From contig JAHDVF020000016.1 in NCBI GenBank assembly GCA_022606425.2, positions 4,246,501 to 4,310,500 on the forward strand: a stretch of 64,000 nt of DNA. Reading direction: 5' to 3'. A program made the translations under genes and the position numbers. Origin of the DNA: Lepidostoma basale (lineage: Eukaryota > Arthropoda > Insecta > Trichoptera > Lepidostomatidae). Shown here in pieces: positions 32,581 to 42,611 of the stretch (the stretch's first letter is position 1; the number at the start of each line of letters is the position of its first letter). Under the pieces are notes generated by a model. It did no database searches, was not told the origin of the DNA, and was given only the letters and a program-made list of their open reading frames with translations.

Positions 32581-33374
32581 TTTATAAAAGATTGAGAGGA
32601 AAATACCGTGGCTTTAATGAATGAGCTAGGGAACTAGATGAAAGCTTTTTTTCTAGAAAATGCAATGAGATCTCAACGGGAAATGAAATGAAAATACAAA
32701 TATGTGGTAATAATAAACGTAAAATTCCATTAATAAAACAGAATGCTTTAAGGTTAGATACATTTACATTAGAAATATTTTCCCACAAGACTAATAAAAA
32801 AAAGTAAGTTATTATCTTCAAAAAAAATTCTGAATATAGCGATGATTCTTCTCTTAAAATCTCGCTTGTCTGCGCGGAAACTAGGATTATACCATTCTCT
32901 AATGAATGTCTAGATGGAAGTAAAAAGAAATTCGCAGAAGAAGCGTCATTTGGTGCTTCGTTTCGGTCCATAAATGATCCATAATCCCGCCACTCTGTAG
33001 TGCCTCCCATTACACCGGGTTCGCATTACGCGGAGACCAGAAATTTATGGGAAAAATGGTCACGACTCGCGACAAGGGCGAGGCGCGAGGGTGGGGGGTA
33101 CGGGGCGGGCCCGTTCTCACCGAGACCCTAATAAACAGCAAAACGGGAAATAATTTTATTGTGATGAAACGCCGAAGAAAAGAATTCCAAGGAATCGATA
33201 CAGATTTCTAGTAAACGTGTTAACAAAGTTTCAAATTTCTGTCTGCGGTAAACTGAGAATGAAAGGAAATCTAAGAAGCTATCATTTCAATAGATTGTTT
33301 ACTAAATGTTACTTATATAACTTAACATATATGATAAATCGATATAAAACACTTCGTTTTAAAAACAAAATCAA
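32581..33374. other. No gene seen; GC-rich run 33000-33130
   Basis: A 142-codon minus frame (32582-33010) is F, S and L rich with no domain. A G-rich run (GAGGGTGGGGGGTACGGGGC) lies near 33087-33106. Unrecognised. Confidence 0.4.
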
Positions 33375-33850
33375 TTAACTAATCATCACACCGTCTCTCC
33401 GAAGGGGTAGACAGAAACATTACACCGCCACACTTTCATTTCTTGACACACATCGTGTCAAGCATGCACGTCGATTTCTCTGACAGCTCGCGGGAGTGAC
33501 ATTTAATAAATGATTGATTTATTTGCCACGTTCACTTCGGTCTTCCTCTATATCTTGTTCAATTTACATGGTTGACATATTGTTTCTTAACCAGTCTTTC
33601 TGCATTCATTCTCTCTATGTGTCCATAGTCACTTCCCTAACATTCATACATCTTGTCATGCACGCACGTCGATTTCTCCAATTCGTCACATGACCGACAT
33701 TAAATATTGATCGTAACACATTTTCCTCGGTCTCCCTTGATTTCTTATTCCGTTTACATCGTAAACATATACCAGAACTATATATATCAGAATTTTTTCA
33801 TTCATTCAAACCAACTTAGAGATCCTTTCATTATTTTGTTCATAACCTTT
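33375..33850 (-). mobile_element. Two LINE-C copies in tandem, minus
   Basis: The first copy runs from the CTAA tail side at 33378 through CGAAGGGGTAGACAGAAACA to about 33640. A second partial copy begins near 33650 (CTTGTCATGCACGCACGTCG) and repeats the GATTTCTCC and CCTCGG segments before ending at TTATTTTGTTCATAACCTT. Either two insertions or one partial duplication. Confidence 0.75.
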
Positions 33851-34679
33851 TCATTATTTTATTTGCAGAGATAGTAGACAGTTGAAAGAAGCACAAGGAG
33901 TATGGTTTTTGCTTATACACATTTAAAAACAATAATATAAGCACCTAATTTGTGGTGCGGCATTATTTAAAAAAAATATTAACACACATTTATTAGTTTT
34001 CACAAATTCGTCACCAAATTCGTCGTTTATTTTTACACACTCTTTTGAATATCGTAAATTTTTTTTTTTTTTGGTAATTCTATATTTAAATAAGTCAGAT
34101 CTCATCAGGACGCCCACGCGGGGTGCAAAATGTATGTAAGGGTGAGTGATACGCAAGTTAGAGGAATAAACATAAAAATATGTGAAAACCATTATCAAAA
34201 TGAAACGAATTCATTATTTATCCAAGGGCAATGATGTTTATCTGACACTCAATCTTCCTCAGAAGCTGAGTAAATCAAACTCAATTTATACTATGGAATA
34301 GAGGAACGCTACATAAATACACAATAACCATTACCGGGATAAGGTTCTTCGAAAAAAAGAGGCTTTTTATTATAACGTTATGGGGCTTAGGAGGCGATTA
34401 ACCTTTCTGTGAAGCGGTATTCGTGATCAGGAGAACAGAAGTTATGGAGAGAAGGGTGTATTTATAACTCCAGACGTGGCCGCGTCGAGATCCGAGGAGC
34501 TGTACGAGATAATACTACCAGGATCACAGCATCTTATAGTCCATTGTTCATTCAAGTAGTCGATTAACGTGCTTTGGGGGAAAAGAATTCAATATACGAA
34601 AATATCGGGAAAAGAAGTCATTTTTACAAGAAAAATGATTTTCCAAAGTACATAATAATATTATACAAAACATGTTTTT
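33851..34679. other. No gene seen
   Basis: AT-rich, with an unrecognised GC-richer patch near 34470-34530. Confidence 0.4.
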
Positions 34680-35430
34680 TATGGATGAAAGCAGAATAAA
34701 TACAGTAGAAATGAGATCTCTTAGACGAATGTGTGATAAATCTGTATAAGATAGAGTGTTAAATGCAAATATAAAAAGTGAATTCAATGGGAATGAAAGT
34801 GTTATGAACAACTAAGTTATTAACATCAAACCGTCTCGCCGAAGGGGTAGGCAGAAATAATGGACCGCCACACTGTTCTTTCCCGACAAACTTCTCTCGC
34901 TTCTTCAACATTCTAACATCATGTCCTGCACGCACGTCAATTTCTCCGACTCCTCACGTGGCCGACATTCAATATTTAATTTATTTGATTGTCTCACGTT
35001 TTCCTCGTTCTTCCTCTATTTCTAGTTTCGTTTACATCTTAAACATATACTTTCTGTATCATTTCCCTTCATTTATTCATTTCACGTGTCCAACCCATCT
35101 TAATACTCCTATCATTATTCTGTTCAGAACACTTTTATTCTCACTGCAATCACTCTTATATTTTCAAATTAAGTAATTATTTTTCGTGTTATGAAAAAAA
35201 TAATGAAATAATCATTAAGATGACACATGAAAATAATGAATGAAGTATATGTAAACGACGTAAACGGAACCAGAAGTATAGAATTGAGGTGTCGTAGAAA
35301 TCGACGAGCGTACACGACACCATGTATGAATGTTGAGGAATCGATAGAAGTATATTAGAGAATAGTGAGGCGGCTCATTCTTTCTGCCCACGCCTTCGTA
35401 GAGACGGTGTAAAGGTTAGTTAGTTAGGTA
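34680..35430 (+). mobile_element. LINE-C copy split by another LINE-C
   Basis: The first part, 34680-34811, has the AGAAATGAGATCTCTTAGAC region and ends TGTTATGAACAA. The second part, from 35187, begins TGTTATGAAAAA and continues AATAATG to a GTTAGTTAG tail at 35415-35427. The two parts are adjacent in LINE-C (compare 28975-29090), so this is one copy with an insertion. Confidence 0.8.
34812..35186 (-). mobile_element. LINE-C nested in LINE-C
   Basis: Minus copy inside the plus copy: ACCGTCTCGCCGAAGGGGTA, GCACGCACGTCAATTTCTCC, CTCACGTGGCCGACATTCAA, then antisense of the MKGxxRW region. It is flanked by TGTTATGAACAA and TGTTATGAAAAA, a 12-bp target duplication with one difference. Confidence 0.8.
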
Positions 35431-35644
35431 ATGTTTTTTCATATCCACACAATATTTAAAAAAAAGTGTGTATAATGAAACGAAAGTACATGGAACAGCC
35501 GGGTAGTTAGGTAATTTCAAAAACGCTAATGAGGCTTTTTAAGTGGTATGCAAGGTTCCGGAATAGCCAGATTTTATTCTAGCGTTATTAAAAACACATT
35601 TAATGGCTATAAAAATACTTTGTAGGTGATAACGGGAATTTAAT

Positions 35645-35905
35645 ATATCGTCGCCCCAGAGCAATAGTGAGATAAACCAGTGCCATCTTGACAATATAAC
35701 AAGCCGTAATGTTCCTTTGATATTGTTTATGGTTTGACTTGGTGGAGGCCTTGCACATATTTGAGTCTCCTAGGGCCTAGGAGACTCAAATAAGTGCAAG
35801 GCCTCCACCAAGTCAAACCATAAACAATATCAAAGGAACATTACGGCTTGTTATATTGTCAAGATGGCACTGGTTTATTTCACTATTGCTCTGGGGCGAC
35901 GATAT
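35645..35905. repeat. 261-bp near-perfect palindrome, no loop
   Basis: Arms of 130 bp meet at a single base (35775) in GTCTCCTAGG-G-CCTAGGAGAC. I find only about two mismatches between the arms (GTGAGATAAACC against GTGAAATAAACC; CACATATTTG against CACTTATTTG). No other copy in the window and no clear TSD. It has no coding frame. Confidence 0.9.
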
Positions 35906-35964
35906 CATATTGGAATGTAAAAAAATCATAATTTTACCAAGTTTAATTAATATTTATGCAACAT

Positions 35965-36160
35965 ATAAAACTAACTACCCTTCACGCTATATCTCCCCAG
36001 GGGTAAGCAGAGAAGATGGACCGCCATATTGCTGTCTTGACACACCTTTCTAGCTTTCACTGCATTCATAAATCGTAACATGCAGGCTCGTCGTATTTTC
36101 CGACTTCGAATGTAATGCCATGGTTTCCTCGGTATTTTACGGCTCTCTTTCAACATATCG
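35965..36160 (-). mobile_element. LINE-C copy
   Basis: CTAACTACCCTTCACGCTAT, then CCAGGGGTAAGCAGAGAAGA and GGACCGCCATATTGC. It continues through the antisense of MNAVKARKVCQDSN and ends at GGTTTCCTCGG. Confidence 0.75.
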
Positions 36161-36444
36161 TACTATGAAGAAATAATATACGATCAAATTGAGAATTATG
36201 AATAACGATGAAGCTTGGATCCAAGCGAATTATCAATTTTAATAACAATTCTCACTCATCAATTATAATAACCATACCGTGGTTAAATACAATGTGCTTT
36301 ATTGTAAATATTATAATATCATTATAATAGTAAATTTGATCATTTATAGAGCGCCATTTTTATGAATTACTCATCTCAAGGACGCTGTAGAAAAATGCTC
36401 GGTTTTATGAACTAGTTAAAAAAATAAAAATAAACATATTTAGT
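36161..36444. other. No gene seen
   Basis: AT-rich. Confidence 0.45.
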
Positions 36445-37270
36445 ATGAGGGCTGCACCTGTCGTAGTCGATCAGCACTTCCGATTAGGAAAAGATAATTT
36501 GAAAAGGTGCGTTTTGAGTCTAGATCTAAACTCTGACTGATTATCTATGCACTTTAGGTCTGCTGGAAGATTGTTCCAGGCTGAAGGGCCGGCTACCGCG
36601 AAGGCTCGGTCGCCAAAGTTTGTGCTAGGACAGCGTTTTGGCACATTCAATCTACCGATTGCAGAAGATTTAGCCGATCATAATGTAGACTGTCTGGCAT
36701 TCAGGTTCTCGTTTATGCAGAGTTCAGATATATAAGCTGGTGCCATTCTATGCTTCGCCTTAGAGACTATCCAGCAGAGCTTGTATAGTATCATTTCTGG
36801 ATATTTCAGCCAGTGGAGCTCCTCAAGATGCTGTGTTATGTGACAACTCTTTGGCACATCCCTTATCAGTCTTGCTGCTGCGTTGAATGCAGACTGGAGT
36901 TTATTAGTTTGCTGTTTGGGGATGTTGGCGTAGACTCCATTGCTAATCTAGTCGTGATACGACGAAGGAATTGATTAATGTTTTAAAACTGTCAACGGGA
37001 AAATATTTTTTTATGGATCTATTGTAAATTGCCTTATTGAAAGAAGCTACTGCTGACTGTTTTATTGATTTGAGTTTTCAACGAAAGATCCGTTTCTAGA
37101 TGGACGCCAAGAAGTTTTATTGATTTTTTGGGAGAGATATCTGAGTTGGATGTAGATACTGGGGAGCGATCAATTAATTTTTGGCGTTTCATAGAAACAT
37201 TCCAAAGAAATTCTGTTTTCGATGGGTTTAATTTGAGTTTATCCGAAGGCATCCAATTTGATACAGCGTC
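36445..37270 (-). mobile_element. LINE-E, RT C-terminal half (CR1/Rex-like style)
   Basis: The minus frame 37034-37252 reads 'KLKLNPSKTEFLWNVSMKRQ', then IKLLGVHLETDLSLKTQI, which is the RT motif D/E region. Downstream, 36940-36460 encodes a frameshifted KLINSSLHS, then 'YPEMILYKLCWIVSKAKHRM', APAYISELC and GDRAFAVAGPSAWNNLPADL. This ending is known from CR1/Rex-type LINE ORF2 proteins. One or more frameshifts; YADD is not included. The only copy of its family here. Confidence 0.85.
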
Positions 37271-38094
37271 GAAATCTATAGGTTTAAAATAAAAAGAATC
37301 TAAAAAACGTTGTAAGAGGTTTAAAAGTTAGCACCGAGGAAGATAATGTGTTTAAGTTAAGACGGCCGACTGTTTGACATAGGATAAATAAAGTTCCCGG
37401 CCACACGTGAGGCTGAAAGGAAAATTTAGTAATGGAGTTCCACTACTTAGGAGGTTCGCTCTCCTAATAAAGTTGGATGGGATATCCTCAGAACACGTGC
37501 AAACAAGACCGGTGTACACGCGCAGGTACCGCCCGCGCCCCCGGGATGGGGACCGAAACTTTCTAATGAATCGGCGAGATGTCTTCTTCAATTAGAATAA
37601 GTCACTCGAGATGCTGCAATACAAAAGTGCGGTGAAAATTTCATACGTGCTTTCACAAATTAAAATACGCTTTTATTAAAAAAAAATGGGCAATAATAAT
37701 TTATGAAATCAATAATATGAAATGAGAGTATTAAACACTGTGTAATCCACTTAATTTATTAAATATTTTTACACAATTAAAATATATTATACACGTGTTT
37801 CAGAGGTTACCTCATTTATCCTCACGTGTTAATACAGGGTCATCGAAAAATAATGCCAACATTTAAAATAACTGTTATAAAAAAAACTATTAGAGTTAAT
37901 TCAATGGTTTTGATCTTAAATAGTGCGGAAAAGATAAAAAAAAATGTAACTTAGTATGTTTCGGTGTGTGCATCTAAATTTTATATTAAATAAGACTGTT
38001 TAAATTTTTATTTAGTAAACATATTTAATAAACCAGAAGATTATACAGTATTTAATATTTTTCTTCTAAATTAACAACGAAATTCCACAGTTTT
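37271..38094. other. No gene seen; GC-rich block 37370-37600
   Basis: A 230-bp block of higher G+C with frames of 62 and 79 codons on opposite strands. Neither shows a domain. Confidence 0.35.
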
Positions 38095-38225
38095 AAGGTA
38101 CCTTCAATAAAGAGTATATTTTTCTAGACATGTTTCGAAGGATTACACAGTTAATATCGTTCTCCCGATTATGAAGGTGAGAACCCTCGAAACATGTCAA
38201 ATTAAACTCCAATATTGAAAAAAAA
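38095..38225. mobile_element. HH10 foldback with hammerhead-like core
   Basis: Plus-strand core at 38165-38198: CCGATTA, T, GAAGG-TGAGAA-CCCTC, GAAAC, ATGTC. The left side carries the inverted GACATGTTTCGAAGG at 38128-38142. A related fragment with CCGATGA is at 50549. Confidence 0.6.
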
Positions 38226-38925
38226 AACGATTATATTATTTTAATAAATCGTCATAATAATCCATTTACACTTTATTAAAAAAAAATCGTACAAATACGT
38301 GAATATTATTGTATATAAAATACAAATTCAACATTACCCAAGAAAAATTAGTGTCATTAAAGAAAACAATTAATTTCAAAAGAAAATTTCTGTTTTCAGC
38401 ACCATTTTAAAATAAAAATAAAAAAATCTAAATTATAGCCTTCTTCATGCATGAAATAATAAATAATCCGTAAAGCGACATTTATAAATACAATTTAACG
38501 GCTCCCGCCCTAATGGGGCGTGATCACTCGGGGTGTGTACTTCATCCCTTAAGTGTGCGGAATCATTTACAATATTTAATAGCGAAAACTTAAGATAGCG
38601 CCCCGAGCATTCGTATTTTCTTATCAAAGCGCGAAAGTATAATACTTGCTTAAAGTGCCTATTGTTTTCTTTGTTAAGAGAAAAATAAATGGATAGAATG
38701 AAATGTTCTCTAAAAGTCAATGTGGTAGAAAATTATTAAGATAAGCAATCCCTTTATCATTAATATGTTTTTCAATAAACTAAGATAATGTTATAAATCA
38801 TACGTTTTATTTATATCTTCCGAACGATTATTGTTTTATTTTTTTTTCTGAATGATGATGTGAAATTACATATTAGGAATTTTCAATACACAGGAAAAAT
38901 TTCATATTAGGAGGTGACTGTTGCA
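38226..38925. other. No gene seen
   Basis: AT-rich. A faint HH2-like GATGATGTGAAATTACATATT occurs near 38850. The 91-codon minus frame at 38445-38720 has no domain. Confidence 0.4.
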
Positions 38926-39070
38926 GTAAAATAGGGACCAAGTACCAAAAATTATAAAAGAAAAAATATAAAAAAACTAAGTATGCAGTTTCGTTCAATA
39001 TGTCATATTGAACAAAACTGCACACTTAGTTTTTTTGTATATTTTTTTTGGTACTTGGTGTCTATTTTAC
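38926..39070. repeat. Foldback palindrome, about 70-bp arms
   Basis: The left arm starts GTAAAATAGGGACCAAGTAC and the right arm ends GTACTTGGTGTCTATTTTAC. The centre is GTTCAATATG-T-CATATTGAAC. The arms differ by small indels in their A/T runs. No other copy here. Confidence 0.85.
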
Positions 39071-39689
39071 TTCAACTATTCAACTGTAAACACATGTTAG
39101 CTTATTAACACATTAAGAAAGTGATCAGCGAAATGCATAAACATGATAAATAGTATATAATAAAAACAATAACTCTTATATATATAGAGAAATGTGTTTT
39201 TTTTCCAAGGTACACAATAGGTTTCCAAATACTTGTGTTTTAATTAATATGTTTAAAGTAAGCCAAGCCGCCCATGAAGGTGACTATCCGAAAGCAAAAA
39301 GTAATGTGTTAATATATTTTAAATATCCATCTCAAGCTTTCTTAAATAAAATTTTAATAATTACTATATGTTATTGGTATAATGGTACATGAGAAAATAA
39401 AAACAAAACGTTTAAATTAATTATAGGAATGTCTATAATAAATTTGTAAAATGAGAAATGTACATAAACGAAAGAATTCCACGTACATTGTTCCGTTAAA
39501 TACGGATAATGCTCCACAATAGAACACAACATACCTGGTGAGAATGATCTGGCTAAGTCGTTGGGAAGAGCGTTGTGGAGCCCTGGAAGGAATAAAAGAA
39601 TATATATTAAAAATCACCATCTTAAAAGAAACGTTTTAAATACATGTATATTTGGAAAACGTGCTTATTTTTAGCTAGTATAAATATAG
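39071..39689. other. No gene seen
   Basis: AT-rich, unrecognised. Confidence 0.45.
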
Positions 39690-40110
39690 CGAGTAGAAAG
39701 CGACTGGATACATTTGAGAGAAGGGTACTGCGCAGAATTCTGGGACCTGTGAATGACGGTGAAGGCTGGAGAGTACGGCATAATGACGAGTTGTACCATA
39801 TTTCCAAGGCTCCCAGTCTCTTCACACAGGTCAGACTGAATAGACTGAGATGGGCCGATCACATGCAGAGGATGCCGTCATCGCGAACCCCAAAAAGATT
39901 GCTGTAGTGGCACCTAGGTAGTAGAAGACCAATTGGACGACCAAAGCTGCGATGGGAGGATGAAGTTGGGAGTGATGGGGCAAGATTGTTACGAGTGTCA
40001 GATTGGAGGGTCGAAGTGTGGGACAGGAGGGGTTGGAGGCGAAGTATACTGGAGGTTAAGGCTCGATATGGGCTGTAGGGCCATCGACGAAGAAGAAGAA
40101 AGATTTATTT
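39690..40110 (+). mobile_element. LINE-G C-terminal fragment with GAA tail
   Basis: The frame 39644-39907 carries 'RLDTFERRVLRRILGPVNDG', then YHISKAPSLFTQVRLNRLRW and ADHMQRMP. The next frame adds IGRPKLRWEDEVGSD. It ends with GGGCTGTAGGGCCATCGACG and (GAA)n at 40087-40100. RT C-terminal region of a non-LTR element; the palm is absent. Confidence 0.8.
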
Positions 40111-40411
40111 ATATTGTAGTAAAAAAATATATACTTCTATTGAAAATTTTCCATTTTTTTTTTACTATTCCGTACATTTCCGTTAAACCAAATATGTTAT
40201 ATTGGAGCCCAAGTGTAAACAGTTAACATTTCTTTAATACGAGTATATGTCAAAATTGCTAAATTACATATATAAATTTTTTAATTCAGAAGTGAAAATT
40301 TTACAGAAGAAGAAATTTGAACATTTCTTTCAGTTAATTGCGTAGTTTTTCACGGTTGGCGGCAATATGTTTTGTGTGATTTTGTGTAACAACGTGTGAT
40401 TTCTCCTTCTC

Positions 40412-40451
40412 GACCGACGTTTCGGAGATCGTTGTAGTCTCCATCTTCAGG
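40412..40451 (-). ncRNA. Hammerhead-like motif (HH4), intact core
   Basis: CUGAAGA box, one extra U, 5-bp stem II, GAAAC, then GUCGGUC, so the cleavage triplet would be GUC next to a very short stem III. Best HH4 copy here. Confidence 0.6.
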
Positions 40452-40535
40452 ATAATGTGGTGGTGGTAACTTACGATCTTAACGATCTCCGAAACGTCGG
40501 TCGAGAAGGAGAAATCACACGTTGTTACCCAAAAT

Positions 40536-40745
40536 TACCTCGGAAAACGACGTCTTTCATATAAGTGAAAGTACGTTCAGAAGAAAAATACTCTTAACTT
40601 TAGAGAGTATCTTTTCTTCATAAAGTTGAACCATTTCTCATGCGTTCCTGATTCTTTACTCTTTCTTAAATAGATGCCTTAAACTGTTATTATGTTTGTA
40701 ATATCTTTTGAATGAATAAATAAAATGATAAACTGAAACTGATAA
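40536..40745 (+). mobile_element. LINE-D 3' end nested in HH4
   Basis: Begins CTCGGAAAACGACGTCTTTC, has the GTGAAAGTACGTTCAGAAGA segment and TAGATGCCTTAAACTGTTAT. It is flanked by AAAATTAC and AAAATCAC, a probable 8-bp target duplication with one change, inside HH4. Confidence 0.78.
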
Positions 40746-40778
40746 ACTGAAAATCACGTAAAACATATTTCTTTCAGT

Positions 40779-41404
40779 CATGGGTAAAAATAAAATAAAT
40801 AAATAAATACGTTCATGAATAAGCAAAATTCACAAATTTAAGTAAAGAATATTTTCAATGCCGTATTAAAATTTGATAAAATAATAAATAAGGCACCGAA
40901 TGAAATATTTACGATGTTTTAAAATGTAGCCAACAGACAGTTTCAAGTCGATACTTGGAAAGTTTAGATGAAATTAGAATATTCCACTGTCACTCAAAGG
41001 CAACGGCGACGTAAACGTGAAACGTGAAAGGCACTCCGAACTGATGACTTGTTGACGGAGATATAAAAGTTAACTTATTATTACTTCTCAAGTATTCACC
41101 TTCCACATTATGGTAATTCCGGACCGGCGTCTGGAGAACAATAAGCTTGTAGTTCTAGCGGGTGGAATACTACAAAAGGTTAAACGATTTTTTTAATAGT
41201 ATAATACAAGAGATATCCTGATATGAACTTTCCTTTTTCAGAAATCGGTAGAAGAGATATTCAGTGTTTAAAATCCGTGAAATTTTATGAGAATATTGTA
41301 GTAAATTGGAATTTCTTTAATACGTATTATACGAGAGAATTTAATTTCAGATTTTCTTAAAACAATGTATAGTAAACATTTGGTAAAGTAACCTTAATCT
41401 AATA
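40779..41404. other. No gene seen
   Basis: AT-rich, with a moderately GC-rich unrecognised stretch at 40985-41165. Confidence 0.4.
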
Positions 41405-41589
41405 TATCAAATTAATCAAATATTGAATGTCAGCCATGTGAGGAATCAGAGAAATCGACGCGCGTGCATGACCGATGTATGAATGTTGAGGAAGCGAGAG
41501 AAATATGTCAGGAAAGAAAAGTGGGGCAGTCCATTTTTTCTGCCTACCCCTTCGGGGAGACGGAGTGATGGTTAGTTAGTTAGTTAACC
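41405..41589 (+). mobile_element. LINE-C 3' end
   Basis: ATCAAATATTGAATGTCAGC, GCGTGCATGACCGATGTATG, CTGCCTACCCCTTCGGGGAG and a (GTTA)n tail. Close to 29067-29387 but out of frame through small deletions. Confidence 0.85.
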
Positions 41590-41603
41590 TAAATCTATGT
41601 ATA

Positions 41604-41839
41604 ATTGTTAATGCAAAAACTTTGTTTTATATCACAATTGTTTTACTTTACGACAGCTGTTTCATCAACCAATGTTGACATCATCAGGTGTTACAAAAAT
41701 ATATAATATATCAAAATATATATTGGTTGATGAAACAGCTGTCGTAAAGTAAAACAATTGTGATATAAAACAAAGTTTTTGCATTAACAATTATAAAATG
41801 TTAAAATATCATAGTGTTTCGGCCAAAACAATGGACTAT
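41604..41839. mobile_element. HH6: 74-bp perfect inverted repeat element with TSD
   Basis: A 236-bp element between the 14-bp direct repeats TAAATCTATGTATA (41590-41603 and 41840-41853). The inverted arms 41600-41673 and 41722-41795 match at all 74 positions; the left arm's first bases overlap the TSD. The 48-nt loop holds the 5' box of a hammerhead. The right end adds 44 unpaired bases. No ORF. The youngest-looking HH element here. Confidence 0.88.
41643..41697 (-). ncRNA. Hammerhead ribozyme candidate (HH6)
   Basis: Minus strand. The box CTGATGA lies at 41681-41687. After one extra T comes GTCAAC-ATTG-GTTGAT (6-bp stem II), then GAAAC at 41659-41663, a palindromic CAGCTG stem III, and GTC at 41652-41654, the expected cleavage triplet. 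Stem I pairs ACAC with GTAA only at its base (2 bp), followed by a 3x3 internal loop and 6 bp that include two G-T pairs. All conserved core residues are present; the extra T is the one deviation. It should self-cleave after GUC if active. Confidence 0.7.
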
Positions 41840-41853
41840 TAAATCTATGTATA

Positions 41854-42214
41854 TACGATAATATTAGTTTTACGGAAACATGATTTCACATAATATATTA
41901 TAATATATATTTTTTATATTTAATAATAATTATAAGAACTTACTCGTAAATATTTAGAATAATTCAAAACTCGTATTTTTTTTAAATAATTTAGATTTTA
42001 ACCCTTTGAACGCTAAGGCATTAACACTGGAATTCCATGTCGTGTTTTTTAAATATTTTTTATTAAATAGTGGATTAAACAAAGTTTTTCAATTTCCTTA
42101 GTATAAAACTTTAAATTTTTTATTTATTATAGCAATTCATTAAGTAAATTTGTAATTGATAATTAGAATTGCTTAATATAGAAAATGTAACAATCCAGAT
42201 GTTGATTAAGAGTA
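41854..42214. other. No gene seen
   Basis: Very AT-rich. Confidence 0.45.
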
Positions 42215-42335
42215 TTTGCCTAATTTCTACTTTTACTAATTTGAAATAAGTCAATTTCCAAGGAGATCGTGTATAGCAGACTGATTGCTCTTCCCACCGG
42301 TCTCACCGAAGGCAGGTTGGTCCTGGCGCCGGTGG
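42215..42335 (-). mobile_element. LINE-D type fragment
   Basis: Minus frame 42220-42408 includes 'PVGRAISLLYTISLEIDLFQ' and ISKSRN, matching the last coded region of LINE-D and D2. No UTR or tail. Confidence 0.7.
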
Positions 42336-42395
42336 GTAAAATAATATAAGCTTGCACTATCGGAAATAAGGAACAAAAATACCAACACCCTTTAA

Positions 42396-42607
42396 GGTCT
42401 CTGCCCACTACAACGTATTATACTATGACCGTTATAGGAACGTGTCGGGTAAAAAAATATTATTTGTATTGAAAAGTTTAAGACTATGCCCACTAGACCG
42501 TTCCGTCACCGACCAGCACAATTTCACTTTTCAATACAAAGAATATTTTTTTACCCGACACGATCCTATTACGGTCATAGTATGATACGTTGTAGTGGGT
42601 AGAGACC
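42396..42607. mobile_element. TIR element (MITE) at TTAA
   Basis: 212 bp with TIRs of about 85 bp: the left end starts GGTCTCTGCCCACTACAACG and the right end is its imperfect inverse, ending GTAGTGGGTAGAGACC. TTAA occurs on both sides (42392-42395, 42608-42611). A central TGCCCACTAGACCGTTCCGT echoes the TIR. TTAA targets suggest a piggyBac-type transposase, but the TIR start is not a typical piggyBac one. No ORF. Confidence 0.88.
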
Positions 42608-42611
42608 TTAA

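Larger units (their letters stand above)
40335..40766. mobile_element. HH4 foldback, TSD-flanked, with LINE-D inside
   Basis: HH4 bounded by ATTTCTTTCAGT at 40323-40334 and 40767-40778. The arms are inverted across 40385-40432 and 40481-40531. The minus core at 40412-40451 reads CTGAAGA, T, GGAGA-CTACAACGA-TCTCC, GAAAC, GTCGGTC, with all core residues intact. The right arm keeps only the 3' half of the core. Its last 20 bases (AAAATCACGTAAAACAT) lie beyond the nested LINE-D. Confidence 0.8.

Noticed and set aside
32582..33010. 142-codon minus ORF
   Set aside because: F/S/L-rich frame with no recognisable domain; chance frame in AT-rich DNA is more likely.
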